A stretch of DNA of 6,334 nucleotides, from positions 1 through 6,334 of the forward strand of contig JABDKS010000239.1 of NCBI GenBank assembly GCA_013002105.1. The letters are read 5' to 3'. This DNA is from Pirellulaceae bacterium. Its GTDB lineage: Bacteria; Planctomycetota; Planctomycetia; Pirellulales; Pirellulaceae. The position numbers were made by a program, and so were the translations under genes. Positions 1 through 5,151 of the stretch are shown piece after piece. Below the pieces are notes generated by a model. The model was not told where the DNA came from. It saw only the letters and a list, made by a program, of their open reading frames with translations, and made no database searches. Numbering within the stretch: the stretch's first letter is position 1; each line of letters starts with the position of its first letter.

Positions 1-45
1 TCGTGAAACAGAGCACGCGGAAGGTCGTTTCTTTTTGGTCACCAA

Positions 46-68
46 GTCAAGTGAGATAAACACTTGAC
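46..68. repeat. Perfect 8-bp inverted repeat, 7-nt spacer
   Basis: GTCAAGTG at 46-53 and CACTTGAC at 61-68 flank the AT-rich spacer AGATAAA. The pair could form a hairpin in a minus-strand transcript downstream of rplK or serve as a protein-binding dyad. There is no U-tract directly after it on either strand, so it does not look like an intrinsic terminator. If rplA lies just beyond the window edge, this would be in its leader. The function is unknown. Confidence 0.4.
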
Positions 69-122
69 AAGAAACAACTTAAATCAAACACCAGTGCCAA
101 GAGTGGCGCTGTCCAGCTAATC

Positions 123-198
123 AAAAACGTCGGGTCAACTGGTAGGGCCGGTTCCCACCGGCCGCCAACGCAATCGGCCGGTCGGAACCGGCCCGACG
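123..198 (-). terminator. Candidate terminator downstream of rplK
   Basis: On the minus strand CGTCGGG (198-192) can pair with CCCGACG (134-128), and the second arm is followed directly by TTTTT (127-123), the layout of an intrinsic terminator. The loop is unusually long because it contains the palindromic element at 145-194, which competes for three bases of the outer stem. It lies about 100 nt past the rplK stop codon and would end a secE-nusG-rplK transcript. The large loop makes this less certain than a compact hairpin. Confidence 0.45.
145..194. repeat. 50-bp near-perfect palindrome, REP/BIME-like
   Basis: GGGCCGGTTCC (145-155) is complementary to GGAACCGGCCC (184-194). Inside them ACCGGCC (157-163) is complementary to GGCCGGT (176-182), with one mismatched position between the two stems and a 12-nt centre (164-175). 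The same sequence can instead fold as two separate hairpins, GGCCGGT-TCCC-ACCGGCC (146-163) and GGCCGGT-CGGA-ACCGGCC (176-193). On the minus strand the first has a GGGA (GNRA-type) tetraloop. Two inverted palindromic units around a short spacer is the layout of bacterial REP/BIME elements. Whether it is repeated elsewhere in the genome cannot be seen here. Confidence 0.7.
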
Positions 199-299
199 AC
201 TGTTGTGCACTGTGGAATTTGTCGGGACAGGTCCTGGCCGACGTGTTAACGGGTGCTGCGACGATGGCACATTGAATCACGGACTCAAGGCGATCGAGA

Positions 300-725
300 T
301 CAGCCTTCGACGTCGATGCCCATGCTGCGTGCGGTGCCTTCGATCATTCGTGCCGCTTGGTCGATACTGCGTGCATTCAAGTCAGCCATCTTCTTTTGGG
401 CGATCTCTTCGCACTGGGCACGCGTCACCTTGGCGACCTTGTCGCGGTTGGGCACCCCACTGCCTTTGGCGATGCCGGCGGCTTGTTTTAACAACGATGC
501 TGCCGGCGGGCTCTTGGTAATGAAGTCGAAACTACGATCGTTGTAGACCGTCACGATCACAGGAATCGGCGTTCCATTGTATTCCTTGGTGCGATCGTTG
601 AACGCCTGGACGAATTGACCCAGGTTCACGCCGAACTTACCCAGCGAGGTACCTACGGGAGGCGCGGGGGTTGCTTGTCCGCCGGGGACTTGGAACTTTG
701 CTTGACCAGTTACTTGCTTTGCCAT
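300..725 (-). CDS. rplK: 50S ribosomal protein L11
   Basis: The 141-residue product has the normal L11 length and aligns end to end with bacterial L11. The N-terminal domain (about 1-70) carries the proline-rich switch helix with PAPPVG at 20-25 and GVN at 32-34, then [15 protein letters not shown] and the TKSPPA hinge. The C-terminal rRNA-binding domain (about 75-141) carries [20 protein letters not shown] and [11 protein letters not shown]11 binds 23S rRNA helices 43/44 in the GTPase-associated centre, where EF-Tu, EF-G and RelA act and where thiostrepton binds. The ATG is preceded by AAAGG ten bases upstream (736-740). Position 26, normally proline in PPVGPALG, is threonine. It follows nusG by 147 bp, as in many bacteria, but no rplA start follows inside the window. 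Confidence 0.97.
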   Translation of the reverse strand: MAKQVTGQAKFQVPGGQATPAPPVGTSLGKFGVNLGQFVQAFNDRTKEYNGTPIPVIVTVYNDRSFDFITKSPPAASLLKQAAGIAKGSGVPNRDKVAKVTRAQCEEIAQKKMADLNARSIDQAARMIEGTARSMGIDVEG

Positions 726-872
726 TTTCTAAACGCCTTTGCGATCAGCCATTGCTATTGGGCAGTGAATCGCGATTCAAAAAGGATAGGTTTGTTGGAG
801 GTTGAGTAGGTTTCGATTTGCAGACTGCTGATGGGTAAAGCAGTGAGCCAATGATCATTGCTGCGCCGCTGA
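726..872 (-). promoter_or_regulatory. nusG-rplK spacer with 14-bp palindrome and hairpin
   Basis: This 147-bp spacer carries a perfect 14-bp palindrome, TGAATCGCGATTCA (766-779), about 40 bp upstream of the rplK start, and a small hairpin CTGCT/AGCAG (825-843, 9-nt loop). In E. coli the equivalent spacer holds the promoter of the L11 operon and the leader bound by L1. I see no convincing -35/-10 pair; TATCCT just upstream of the palindrome on the minus strand is only a weak -10. A regulatory role is inferred from position, and the palindrome could be chance. Confidence 0.3.
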
Positions 873-1664
873 TTAAAGCGGTTCGACCTGCCAGTGGTCT
901 AGTTCCATTGGGACGCTGCGGCCGAAGATGTTGATGATCACCGTGATCCGTCCGCTGGCTTCGTCCACAATTTCGACATCGCCTTCCTGGTTCTCGAAGT
1001 TGCCTTCCTTGACGCGAACGCGGTCGCCCACCTTGAACGGGATCGCTGTTTTGATCGGTGCTTCTTCTTCGTCGTCTTCTTCTGGCTTGTTGATAAATCG
1101 TTCGATGTCCGAGGGTTCCATCGGCATCGGTTTGCCCGCGGCGCCCGTAAAATCACTGATTCCTCCGGTCTCGCGAACCAGGAACCAGGTGTCATCGTTG
1201 ATGATCATGTTGGCCATGATATAGCCGGGCAGCAATTTGCGTTTGGAAATACGACGTTTTCCGTCGCGGGTAAACGTGGCAACGTCTTCGGTCGGAACAA
1301 CGATTTCGCCAAAGAACTCCTGCATGCCTTCCATCTTGACTCGTTTTCGCAACGCGTCAGCGATCGAATCTTCACGGTTGAACGCGACTTTCAGGATGTA
1401 CCAATCCATCTTGGGACCGTCGTCTTCGACCGGTTCAGTCGCAGGTGGTTTCGCAGCATTCGCTGCCGGCGCTGATTCGTCGGGTGTTGTCGCCGCGGGT
1501 GCTGATTCCTCGGCCGCGGGTGCTGATTCTTCGGTCGATCCGTCACCGGATTGGGTTTCCGCGACAGCAGGATCGACCTGCGAATCGGGGTTCGCCGATT
1601 CGGGTGATTCGTCGGCTTGCGACTCGTCGGAGGTGTCAGTTTGATTCACAGGTTCACCAGTCAT
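873..1664 (-). CDS. nusG: Transcription elongation/antitermination factor NusG with acidic N-terminal extension
   Basis: The 263-residue product is NusG, against about 180 in E. coli. NusG binds RNA polymerase through its NGN domain and Rho or ribosomal protein S10 through its KOW domain. The NGN domain starts at MDWYILKV (86-93) and runs to about 190, including FFGEIVVPTEDV and LLPGYIMANMIINDDTWFLVR. An acidic linker (194-202) leads to the KOW domain (about 211-263), with VGDRVRVKEGNF and INIFGRSVPMELD; the usual GPF is GNF. Residues 1-85 are low-complexity and acidic (21 Asp/Glu, two Lys), with ESAPAA three times (46-51, 53-58, 63-68). No strong Shine-Dalgarno precedes the ATG at 1664. Starting at Met86 would give a conventional 178-residue NusG. 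I keep the long form because the frame stays open and begins just 51 bp after secE, but the start is uncertain. Confidence 0.95.
   Translation of the reverse strand: MTGEPVNQTDTSDESQADESPESANPDSQVDPAVAETQSGDGSTEESAPAAEESAPAATTPDESAPAANAAKPPATEPVEDDGPKMDWYILKVAFNREDSIADALRKRVKMEGMQEFFGEIVVPTEDVATFTRDGKRRISKRKLLPGYIMANMIINDDTWFLVRETGGISDFTGAAGKPMPMEPSDIERFINKPEEDDEEEAPIKTAIPFKVGDRVRVKEGNFENQEGDVEIVDEASGRITVIINIFGRSVPMELDHWQVEPL
1492..1533. repeat. In-frame 21-bp tandem duplication inside nusG
   Basis: Two 21-bp units, 1492-1512 and 1513-1533, differ at one base. They encode the repeated ESAPAA stretch of the NusG N-terminal extension, and a shorter diverged copy lies near 1471. Because the unit is seven codons, copy-number change keeps the reading frame, so the extension may vary in length between strains. 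Confidence 0.75.
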
Positions 1665-1715
1665 TGCAATCGGTCTTGGTTGTTTGCGGCGGATCGGCCA
1701 AGTCGTTGGTGCGAC

Positions 1716-2168
1716 TTAGCTGGTCACTCCGATGAAATTAAAGATCGTTTGCCAAACGATGTCGAAGACGAACAATGCCATCGCCAAAAAGAAAATTGTG
1801 AACATCACGACGATCGAGGCACGAATCAGCTCATCTTTGCTTGGCCAGGTCACCTTGTTCATCTCGGCTTCCACGGCGATCAAAAAATCGGCGAATCGCG
1901 GCCAGTTGACCAAGCGGTATCCGATCCAAAGTCCTGCGGTCAGCAAAACGGCGGGAATCGCCAATGTCAGATGGGTCGTCCAATTTTCGGCGTTGAACAC
2001 ACCTCGCAGCGAACTGTACAGCCGCCAGCAGCCCAGCGCGACCACGATCCAAATGGTCAACGCCGTCAGTTGGCGAACAATCCGCCCCTGGTTCGGTTTG
2101 TAGACCGAGGCGTGGAAAAGTTCCGCGGTGAGTGGCGAGCTACCTGACTGAGCAATGTCTCGTGACAC
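1716..2168 (-). CDS. secE: Preprotein translocase subunit SecE
   Basis: The 150-residue membrane protein fits SecE, the clamp subunit that stabilises SecY in the inner-membrane Sec channel. Three hydrophobic segments are visible at about 33-53, 66-87 and 115-140, the E. coli-type three-helix layout rather than the single-helix form of many bacteria. The family-defining part lies before the last helix: an amphipathic cytoplasmic helix FADFLIAVEAEMNKVTWPS (92-110), with the characteristic EMNKVTWPS motif. The start is GTG at 2168 rather than ATG, supported by AGGAG (2176-2180 on the minus strand) seven bases upstream. It sits between tRNA-Trp (140 bp upstream) and nusG (51 bp downstream), the usual secE-nusG pairing. 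No rpmG (L33), often found just before secE, fits in the 140-bp gap. Confidence 0.95.
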   Translation of the reverse strand: MSRDIAQSGSSPLTAELFHASVYKPNQGRIVRQLTALTIWIVVALGCWRLYSSLRGVFNAENWTTHLTLAIPAVLLTAGLWIGYRLVNWPRFADFLIAVEAEMNKVTWPSKDELIRASIVVMFTIFFLAMALFVFDIVWQTIFNFIGVTS

Positions 2169-2175
2169 GCGTCCG

Positions 2176-2180
2176 CTCCT
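2176..2180 (-). promoter_or_regulatory. Shine-Dalgarno AGGAG of secE
   Basis: AGGAG on the minus strand lies seven bases before the GTG at 2168. It decides the choice of this non-ATG start and is the strongest ribosome-binding site among the four protein genes with a visible start. Confidence 0.8.
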
Positions 2181-2279
2181 GTTGGATTGCGAAGTTGTAA
2201 ATCGTCACGCTGTGGGTCGTCACCATCGGTGGTGCAATCGGTAAGCGTGTCGATGAAATTGTTTTGATCGAAGCTGTTT

Positions 2280-2304
2280 GTGAGAACCTGTCTCACTGGT
2301 TTTT
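2280..2304 (+). terminator. Terminator-like hairpin, antisense to the genes
   Basis: GTGAGA (2280-2285) pairs perfectly with TCTCAC (2291-2296) around a 5-nt loop, followed on the plus strand by TGG and TTTTT (2300-2304). No plus-strand gene feeds it. On the minus strand it starts 13 nt after the tRNA-Trp 3' end, preceded by an A-tract, and might instead mark or protect a processing site in the trnW-secE transcript. Confidence 0.4.
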
Positions 2305-2308
2305 GTAG

Positions 2309-2381
2309 CAGGGGCGGAGGGACTTGAACCCGCAACCGCTGGTTTTGGAAACCAGTGCTCTGCCAATTGAGCTACACCCCT
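2309..2381 (-). tRNA. trnW: tRNA-Trp (anticodon CCA)
   Basis: The 73-nt sequence folds as a full cloverleaf. The acceptor stem is AGGGGTG/CGCCCCT with discriminator G, as in other bacterial tRNA-Trp. The D-arm is GCTCAATTGGCAGAGC. The anticodon stem CTGGT/ACCAG encloses loop TTCCAAA, with the anticodon at 2346-2348. The T-loop is TTCAAGT. The T-stem GCGGG/CCCTC has a C-U mismatch at pair 50-64. The 3' CCA is not encoded; the next bases are CTACA. A tRNA-Trp gene between tuf and secE is a common arrangement in bacteria and suggests co-transcription with secE-nusG. Confidence 0.97.
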
Positions 2382-2456
2382 GTGGGAATGGCCACGTGAT
2401 CCATTGAGTGACCCTCCAAGGAAAATCGCAACTCGCCATTTTGACCGTGGACCCTC

Positions 2457-2508
2457 TCTGAACCCAGTCCAAATTGGAACTGTGTCCAAAGCTTGAACTC
2501 TGCTCAAA
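2457..2508. repeat. Three imperfect 17-18 bp tandem repeats upstream of tRNA-Trp
   Basis: Units 2457-2473, 2474-2490 and 2491-2508 share a pattern close to TGAACnnnGTCCAAA read on the plus strand; a weaker fourth copy may lie at 2439-2456. On the minus strand they sit between the tuf hairpin and tRNA-Trp, where a promoter for the trnW-secE-nusG unit could be. A spaced array of similar 17-bp sites may be an operator array or a decayed minisatellite. I see no clear -35/-10 pair beside it. Confidence 0.5.
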
Positions 2509-2571
2509 AAAAATCGCCGACCAAAATGTTCAATGACCAACGGACCACAATTGGGCACCCGTTGGTCATTG
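2506..2571 (-). terminator. tuf 3' hairpin with distal T8 tract
   Basis: On the minus strand CAATGACCAACGG (2571-2559) pairs perfectly over 13 bp with CCGTTGGTCATTG (2543-2531), leaving a 15-nt loop. A run of eight T follows at 2513-2506, but 17 nt beyond the stem rather than directly next to it. It lies about 130 nt after the tuf stop codon and is the best terminator candidate between tuf and tRNA-Trp. The spacing and the competing arm at 2604-2615 make partial read-through or attenuation plausible. Confidence 0.6.
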
Positions 2572-2603
2572 TTGCCCGATCAATCGAAACTGATCGAAAA
2601 TTT

Positions 2604-2626
2604 GTTGGTCATTGGATTTTCCAATG
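2604..2626 (-). promoter_or_regulatory. Competing hairpin and duplicate arm before the tuf terminator
   Basis: On the minus strand CATTGG (2626-2621) can pair with CCAATG (2615-2610) around AAAAT. The second arm runs into CAATGACCAAC (2614-2604), an exact 11-base copy of the first arm of the main hairpin (2571-2561). So 2541-2531 can pair with either copy, and the upstream copy is itself in an alternative stem. This resembles an anti-terminator/terminator switch, but no trigger such as a leader peptide or ligand domain is visible. Confidence 0.35.
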
Positions 2627-2700
2627 TCGTTATCGGCTCAATCCGATCGAGCCATTATCCGTCGACCGCACCGCGGCCGACGTAATTCCTGTCGATTGAT

Positions 2701-3897
2701 TTACTCGACGATCTTGGTCACAACGCCCGAGCCAACGGTACGTCCGCCTTCGCGAATAGCAAAACGAACACCGTCGTCCATCGCGATTGGCTTATGCAAC
2801 TCGACGGTGACCTTCACGTTGTCACCAGGCATGCACATTTCGGCATCGACCAAGTTGGCCGTTCCGGTGACGTCGGTGGTTCGGAAGTAAAACTGGGGAC
2901 GGTAGCCACTGAAGAACGGCGTGTGACGGCCGCCTTCGTCCTTGCTCAGGCAATAGACTTCTGCCTCGAACTTGGTGTGCGGCTTGATCGATCCTGGCTT
3001 GGCCAAGCACTGGCCACGCTGGATGTCTTCACGTTTGACACCACGCAACAGGCAACCGACGTTGTCTCCTGCTCGGCCTTCGCCCATTTCCTTGCGGAAC
3101 ATTTCGACGCCGGTGCAAGTGGTCTTGGTCGGTGCTTCGGTCAGTCCGATGATTTCGACTTCCTCGCCAACCTTCACCACACCACGTTCGATACGTCCGG
3201 TGGCGACGGTACCACGACCTTCGATCGAGAAAACGTCTTCGATTGCCATCAAGAATGGCTTGTCGTCTTCACGAACGGGGTCAGGAATGTGCGCGTCGAG
3301 TGCTTCCATCAACTCGGTGATGCACTTGCTGGCTTCCGGATCGGTCGGATTGTTGTAAGCGGGCAATGACGATCCGCGAACGACGGGAACGTCGTCACCT
3401 GGGAAGTCATACTTGCTCAACAATTCACGAGCTTCCAATTCAACCAGTTCCAACAACTCTTCGTCGTCGACCAGGTCGCATTTGTTCAAATAAATCACGA
3501 TGTAAGGCACACCCACCTGGCGAGCCAAAAGCACGTGTTCCTTGGTTTGCGGCATCGGTCCGTCAGCGGCCGAAACCACCAAGATCGCACCATCCATCTG
3601 AGCCGCACCGGTGATCATGTTCTTGACAAAGTCAGCGTGACCGGGGCAGTCAATGTGTGCGTAGTGGCGGTTTTCCGATTCGTACTCGACGTGAGCAACC
3701 GCGATCGTGACGGTCTTCGTCGCGTCACGAACGGTACCACCCTTGGCGATGTCGGAATAACCCTTCGCTTCGGCTAACCCCTTGGCAGCTTGAACTGCAA
3801 GGATGGCACCGGTGGTGGTCGTTTTACCATGGTCAATGTGGCCGATTGTGCCGACGTTGACGTGTGGCTTGGTTCGTTCAAAAGTTGCCTTGGCCAT
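2701..3897 (-). CDS. tuf: Elongation factor Tu
   Basis: The 398-residue protein is EF-Tu, the GTPase that carries aminoacyl-tRNA to the ribosomal A site. Domain 1 (about 1-205) has the P-loop GHIDHGKT (19-26), DCPGH (83-87) with the catalytic His87, NKCD (138-141) and the G5 loop GSSL (175-178). Domain 2 starts near 215 with [27 protein letters not shown], and domain 3 includes [25 protein letters not shown]. The end, [21 protein letters not shown], is typical. Switch I is not: where most bacteria have PEEKARGITINTS, this protein has [13 protein letters not shown] (56-68), keeping the Mg-coordinating threonine (Thr64, E. coli Thr61) but losing the RG. AGGTG (3908-3912) lies ten bases before the ATG. 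The gene lies 859 bp from the nearest upstream tRNA, so it probably has its own promoter. Confidence 0.98.
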   Translation of the reverse strand: MAKATFERTKPHVNVGTIGHIDHGKTTTTGAILAVQAAKGLAEAKGYSDIAKGGTVRDATKTVTIAVAHVEYESENRHYAHIDCPGHADFVKNMITGAAQMDGAILVVSAADGPMPQTKEHVLLARQVGVPYIVIYLNKCDLVDDEELLELVELEARELLSKYDFPGDDVPVVRGSSLPAYNNPTDPEASKCITELMEALDAHIPDPVREDDKPFLMAIEDVFSIEGRGTVATGRIERGVVKVGEEVEIIGLTEAPTKTTCTGVEMFRKEMGEGRAGDNVGCLLRGVKREDIQRGQCLAKPGSIKPHTKFEAEVYCLSKDEGGRHTPFFSGYRPQFYFRTTDVTGTANLVDAEMCMPGDNVKVTVELHKPIAMDDGVRFAIREGGRTVGSGVVTKIVE

Positions 3898-3972
3898 TTT
3901 TCTAATTCACCTACAACTGACTGTGCGTTAACCGCCTGGAGATACGCTCCAAAACAGCCCAATACATCGACG

Positions 3973-4076
3973 ACCGTGTTCACACCCACGGTGGCTCGTC
4001 GGTGCTTGGCGGCACCTGTCATTTCTCGTTCAACAAGAAACGAAACTAATAAAAATAGGGCATCCCACGCTGGGAT
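3973..4076 (-). promoter_or_regulatory. tuf leader region with four short dyads
   Basis: Four inverted repeats are spaced through the 180 bp upstream of tuf. They are ACCGTG/CACGGT (3973-3992), GGTGC/GCACC (4001-4016), a 19-bp dyad TTTCT..AGAAA with a GTT/AAC core (4022-4040), and ATCCCA/TGGGAT with a 3-nt loop (4062-4076). The last is followed on the minus strand by GCCCTA and five T (4055-4051), a weak terminator or attenuator shape. Together they suggest a structured 5' leader, but each stem is short. Confidence 0.3.
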
Positions 4077-4084
4077 ACTCACGG

Positions 4085-4112
4085 ATTGTACGTCTGCTGG
4101 ATATCCGAGCAG
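4085..4112 (-). promoter_or_regulatory. Weak -10-like box beside an operator-like dyad
   Basis: TACAAT on the minus strand (4090-4085) differs from a sigma70 -10 box by one base. Next to it, at 4094-4112, is a dyad: CTGCT and AGCAG flank the palindrome GGATATCC. No -35 hexamer is recognisable at the right spacing. It is about 190 bp upstream of the tuf start, a possible place for a tuf promoter. The evidence is thin. Confidence 0.2.
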
Positions 4113-4268
4113 CTACCGGGCGATTCACGAGTGTTGCTTACGCCGGTCACTGGTGTTGCTTTCGCTGCATTGCTCTACGACATCCGCGCCGCAGCATCTC
4201 AAAGGATCCTGCTTTGCAGCGTAAGTTGTTGCGGAAACTTCCCAACCTTGCAATTGCTGATTGGCAAA

Positions 4269-4342
4269 ATTTGGCCTTTCACGGGCGATTTCTGGGGAAA
4301 TTCCCCAGTGCATTTGGCCTCGCCCTTGGGCGATCTGGCCCC
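4269..4342. other. Structured GC-rich segment upstream of tuf
   Basis: ATTTGGCCT occurs at 4269-4277 and 4312-4320, each followed shortly by GGGCGAT, so the segment is an imperfect 43-bp-period duplication. Between them a 17-bp palindrome, CTGGGGAAATTCCCCAG (4292-4308), can form a hairpin. TCGCCC (4320-4325) can pair either with GGGCGA at 4283-4288, enclosing that hairpin, or with GGGCGA at 4328-4333. No convincing ORF covers it. It may be part of the tuf leader or a small RNA; no known RNA family is recognised. Confidence 0.35.
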
Positions 4343-4419
4343 TTGGCAACCTGCAGCACCACGCTAAGCACGGTCGGGATGACAAACCAGACCGTAGCAG
4401 GCGAGTCCCAGTGTCGATC

Positions 4420-4482
4420 GAATGAACCGACGAGGCTGGCGATTGAGCCGACGACGCTGATGACTGAACCGACGGCCCTGTC
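4420..4482. repeat. 21-bp tandem repeat, three copies
   Basis: Units 4420-4440, 4441-4461 and 4462-4482 share TGAnCCGACG with a diverged tail. They directly adjoin the next repeat array. The period is a multiple of three and a plus-strand frame reads EPTxLxx heptads, but that frame has no ribosome-binding site, family resemblance or continuity with a gene, so I treat the array as non-coding. Confidence 0.65.
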
Positions 4483-4485
4483 CGC

Positions 4486-4574
4486 GGGGCGCCAGAACGC
4501 CGAGCAACGCGGGGCGTCAGACGCCGGGCAACGCGGGGCGCCAGAACGCCGGGCATCAGACGCCGGGCATCGCG
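4486..4574. repeat. GC-rich 24-25 bp tandem repeat, about 3.5 copies
   Basis: Units 4486-4510, 4511-4534 and 4535-4556 plus a partial unit 4557-4574 share GGGGCG, CAGA, CGCCG and GCAACGC blocks. Each has a small inner dyad; unit two contains GGCGTCAGACGCC, a 6-bp self-complementary arm pair around one base. Length differences between units (25, 24, 22) exclude a conserved reading frame. This is a minisatellite-like array of unknown function. Confidence 0.7.
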
Positions 4575-4597
4575 TGCATGCCCCGCCGCTGACGGGC

Positions 4598-4637
4598 GCT
4601 TATTGATCTCGTCAGCCGCTTATCGATCTCGTCAGCC
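4598..4637. repeat. 20-bp tandem duplication
   Basis: 4598-4617 and 4618-4637 are the same 20-bp unit with one T/C difference. It is the third distinct short tandem repeat within 220 bp, just downstream on the minus strand of tRNA-Thr(GGU). Confidence 0.75.
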
Positions 4638-4756
4638 GTTGGCGTGCAGGCCTCGTTTCCAGCACCTGATAACCGGGGCTATCGCCCAAGCGGCTCAACT
4701 CCGCTTTCGACTGATTCCCCAACGACATTAGGGGCAAGATTCGCCCATCGCCAAAG

Positions 4757-4829
<73 letters not shown>

Positions 4830-4880
4830 CGTCTCTTTGCGGCGTCCTTCTCTTTGCGGCACTCTTGGATTTCACGAAAG

Positions 4881-4905
4881 CCGGATCCACGAGGTCCGGA
4901 TTTTT
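4881..4905 (+). terminator. Terminator-like hairpin between tRNA-Gly and tRNA-Thr, antisense
   Basis: CCGGATC (4881-4887) pairs over seven bases, including one G-T, with GGTCCGG (4893-4899) around loop CACGA. It is followed on the plus strand by A and TTTTT (4901-4905). By shape this is a good intrinsic terminator, but it faces against the tRNA genes. No plus-strand gene is visible upstream of it. Confidence 0.45.
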
Positions 4906-4995
4906 CACGAGCCAGTTTTCACACTTGCCAGGACAGGTCCAGGCCCACGATTTGGCCCGCGATCTGCCATCAACCGACATCCATCACCAAATGAC

Positions 4996-5024
4996 CACGC
5001 GTGCCTTTTTTCGCGTGTCTTTTT
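4996..5024 (+). terminator. Second terminator-like hairpin between tRNA-Gly and tRNA-Thr, antisense
   Basis: CACGCG (4996-5001) pairs with CGCGTG (5012-5017) around a T-rich 10-nt loop, followed on the plus strand by TC and TTTTT (5020-5024). It has the same wrong-way orientation as the neighbour at 4881-4905 and lies 16 bp from the tRNA-Gly 3' end. Confidence 0.4.
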
Positions 5025-5040
5025 AGCCGGCCTCATCAAG

Positions 5041-5111
5041 AGCGGGTGAAGGGAATCGAACCCTCGTATTCAGCTTGGAAGGCTGCTGCTCTACCATTGA
5101 GCTACACCCGC
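5041..5111 (-). tRNA. tRNA-Gly (anticodon UCC)
   Basis: The 71-nt cloverleaf has acceptor stem GCGGGTG/CACCCGC with discriminator T and D-arm GCTCAATGGTAGAGC. The anticodon loop CTTCCAA holds the anticodon at 5077-5079, and the T-loop is TTCGATT. The first anticodon-stem pair is a G-A mismatch (GCAGC/GCTGA). CCA is not encoded; CTTGA follows. It reads GGA/GGG codons and is the counterpart of E. coli glyT in the same gene order. Confidence 0.97.
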
Positions 5112-5151
5112 GATCACGATTCCGAATTCCCGAAATCTAAACGATTCAAAG

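Noticed and set aside
225..243. GGACAGGTCC followed by a near copy shared with 4931-4949 (17 of 19 bases)
   Set aside because: Possible dispersed repeat, but a match of this size is close to what chance allows in 6 kb; kept out of the feature list.
47..280. 77-residue minus-strand frame downstream of rplK
   Set aside because: It runs through the palindrome and the terminator-like structure, has no ribosome-binding site and does not resemble L1, the gene expected here.
203..546. Plus-strand open frames overlapping rplK
   Set aside because: They are readings of the L11 gene in other frames; the proteins are Arg/Cys/Ser-rich and match no family, while the minus frame is clear L11.
849..860. 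12-bp palindrome CAATGATCATTG just after the nusG stop codon
   Set aside because: Palindromes of this length are expected about once or twice by chance in a window this size, and no T-tract follows.
2169..2308. Possible rpmG (L33) between tRNA-Trp and secE
   Set aside because: The gap is only 140 bp, no suitable frame or zinc-ribbon motif is present, so L33 is not encoded here.
2794..3369. 191-residue plus-strand frame inside tuf
   Set aside because: Long antisense frames are common opposite highly expressed, codon-biased genes; the EF-Tu reading is unambiguous.
4125..4606. 143-residue minus and 130-residue plus frames across the tandem repeats
   Set aside because: Both owe their length to stop-poor GC-rich repeats; repeat units differ by lengths not divisible by three, and there is no start signal or homology.
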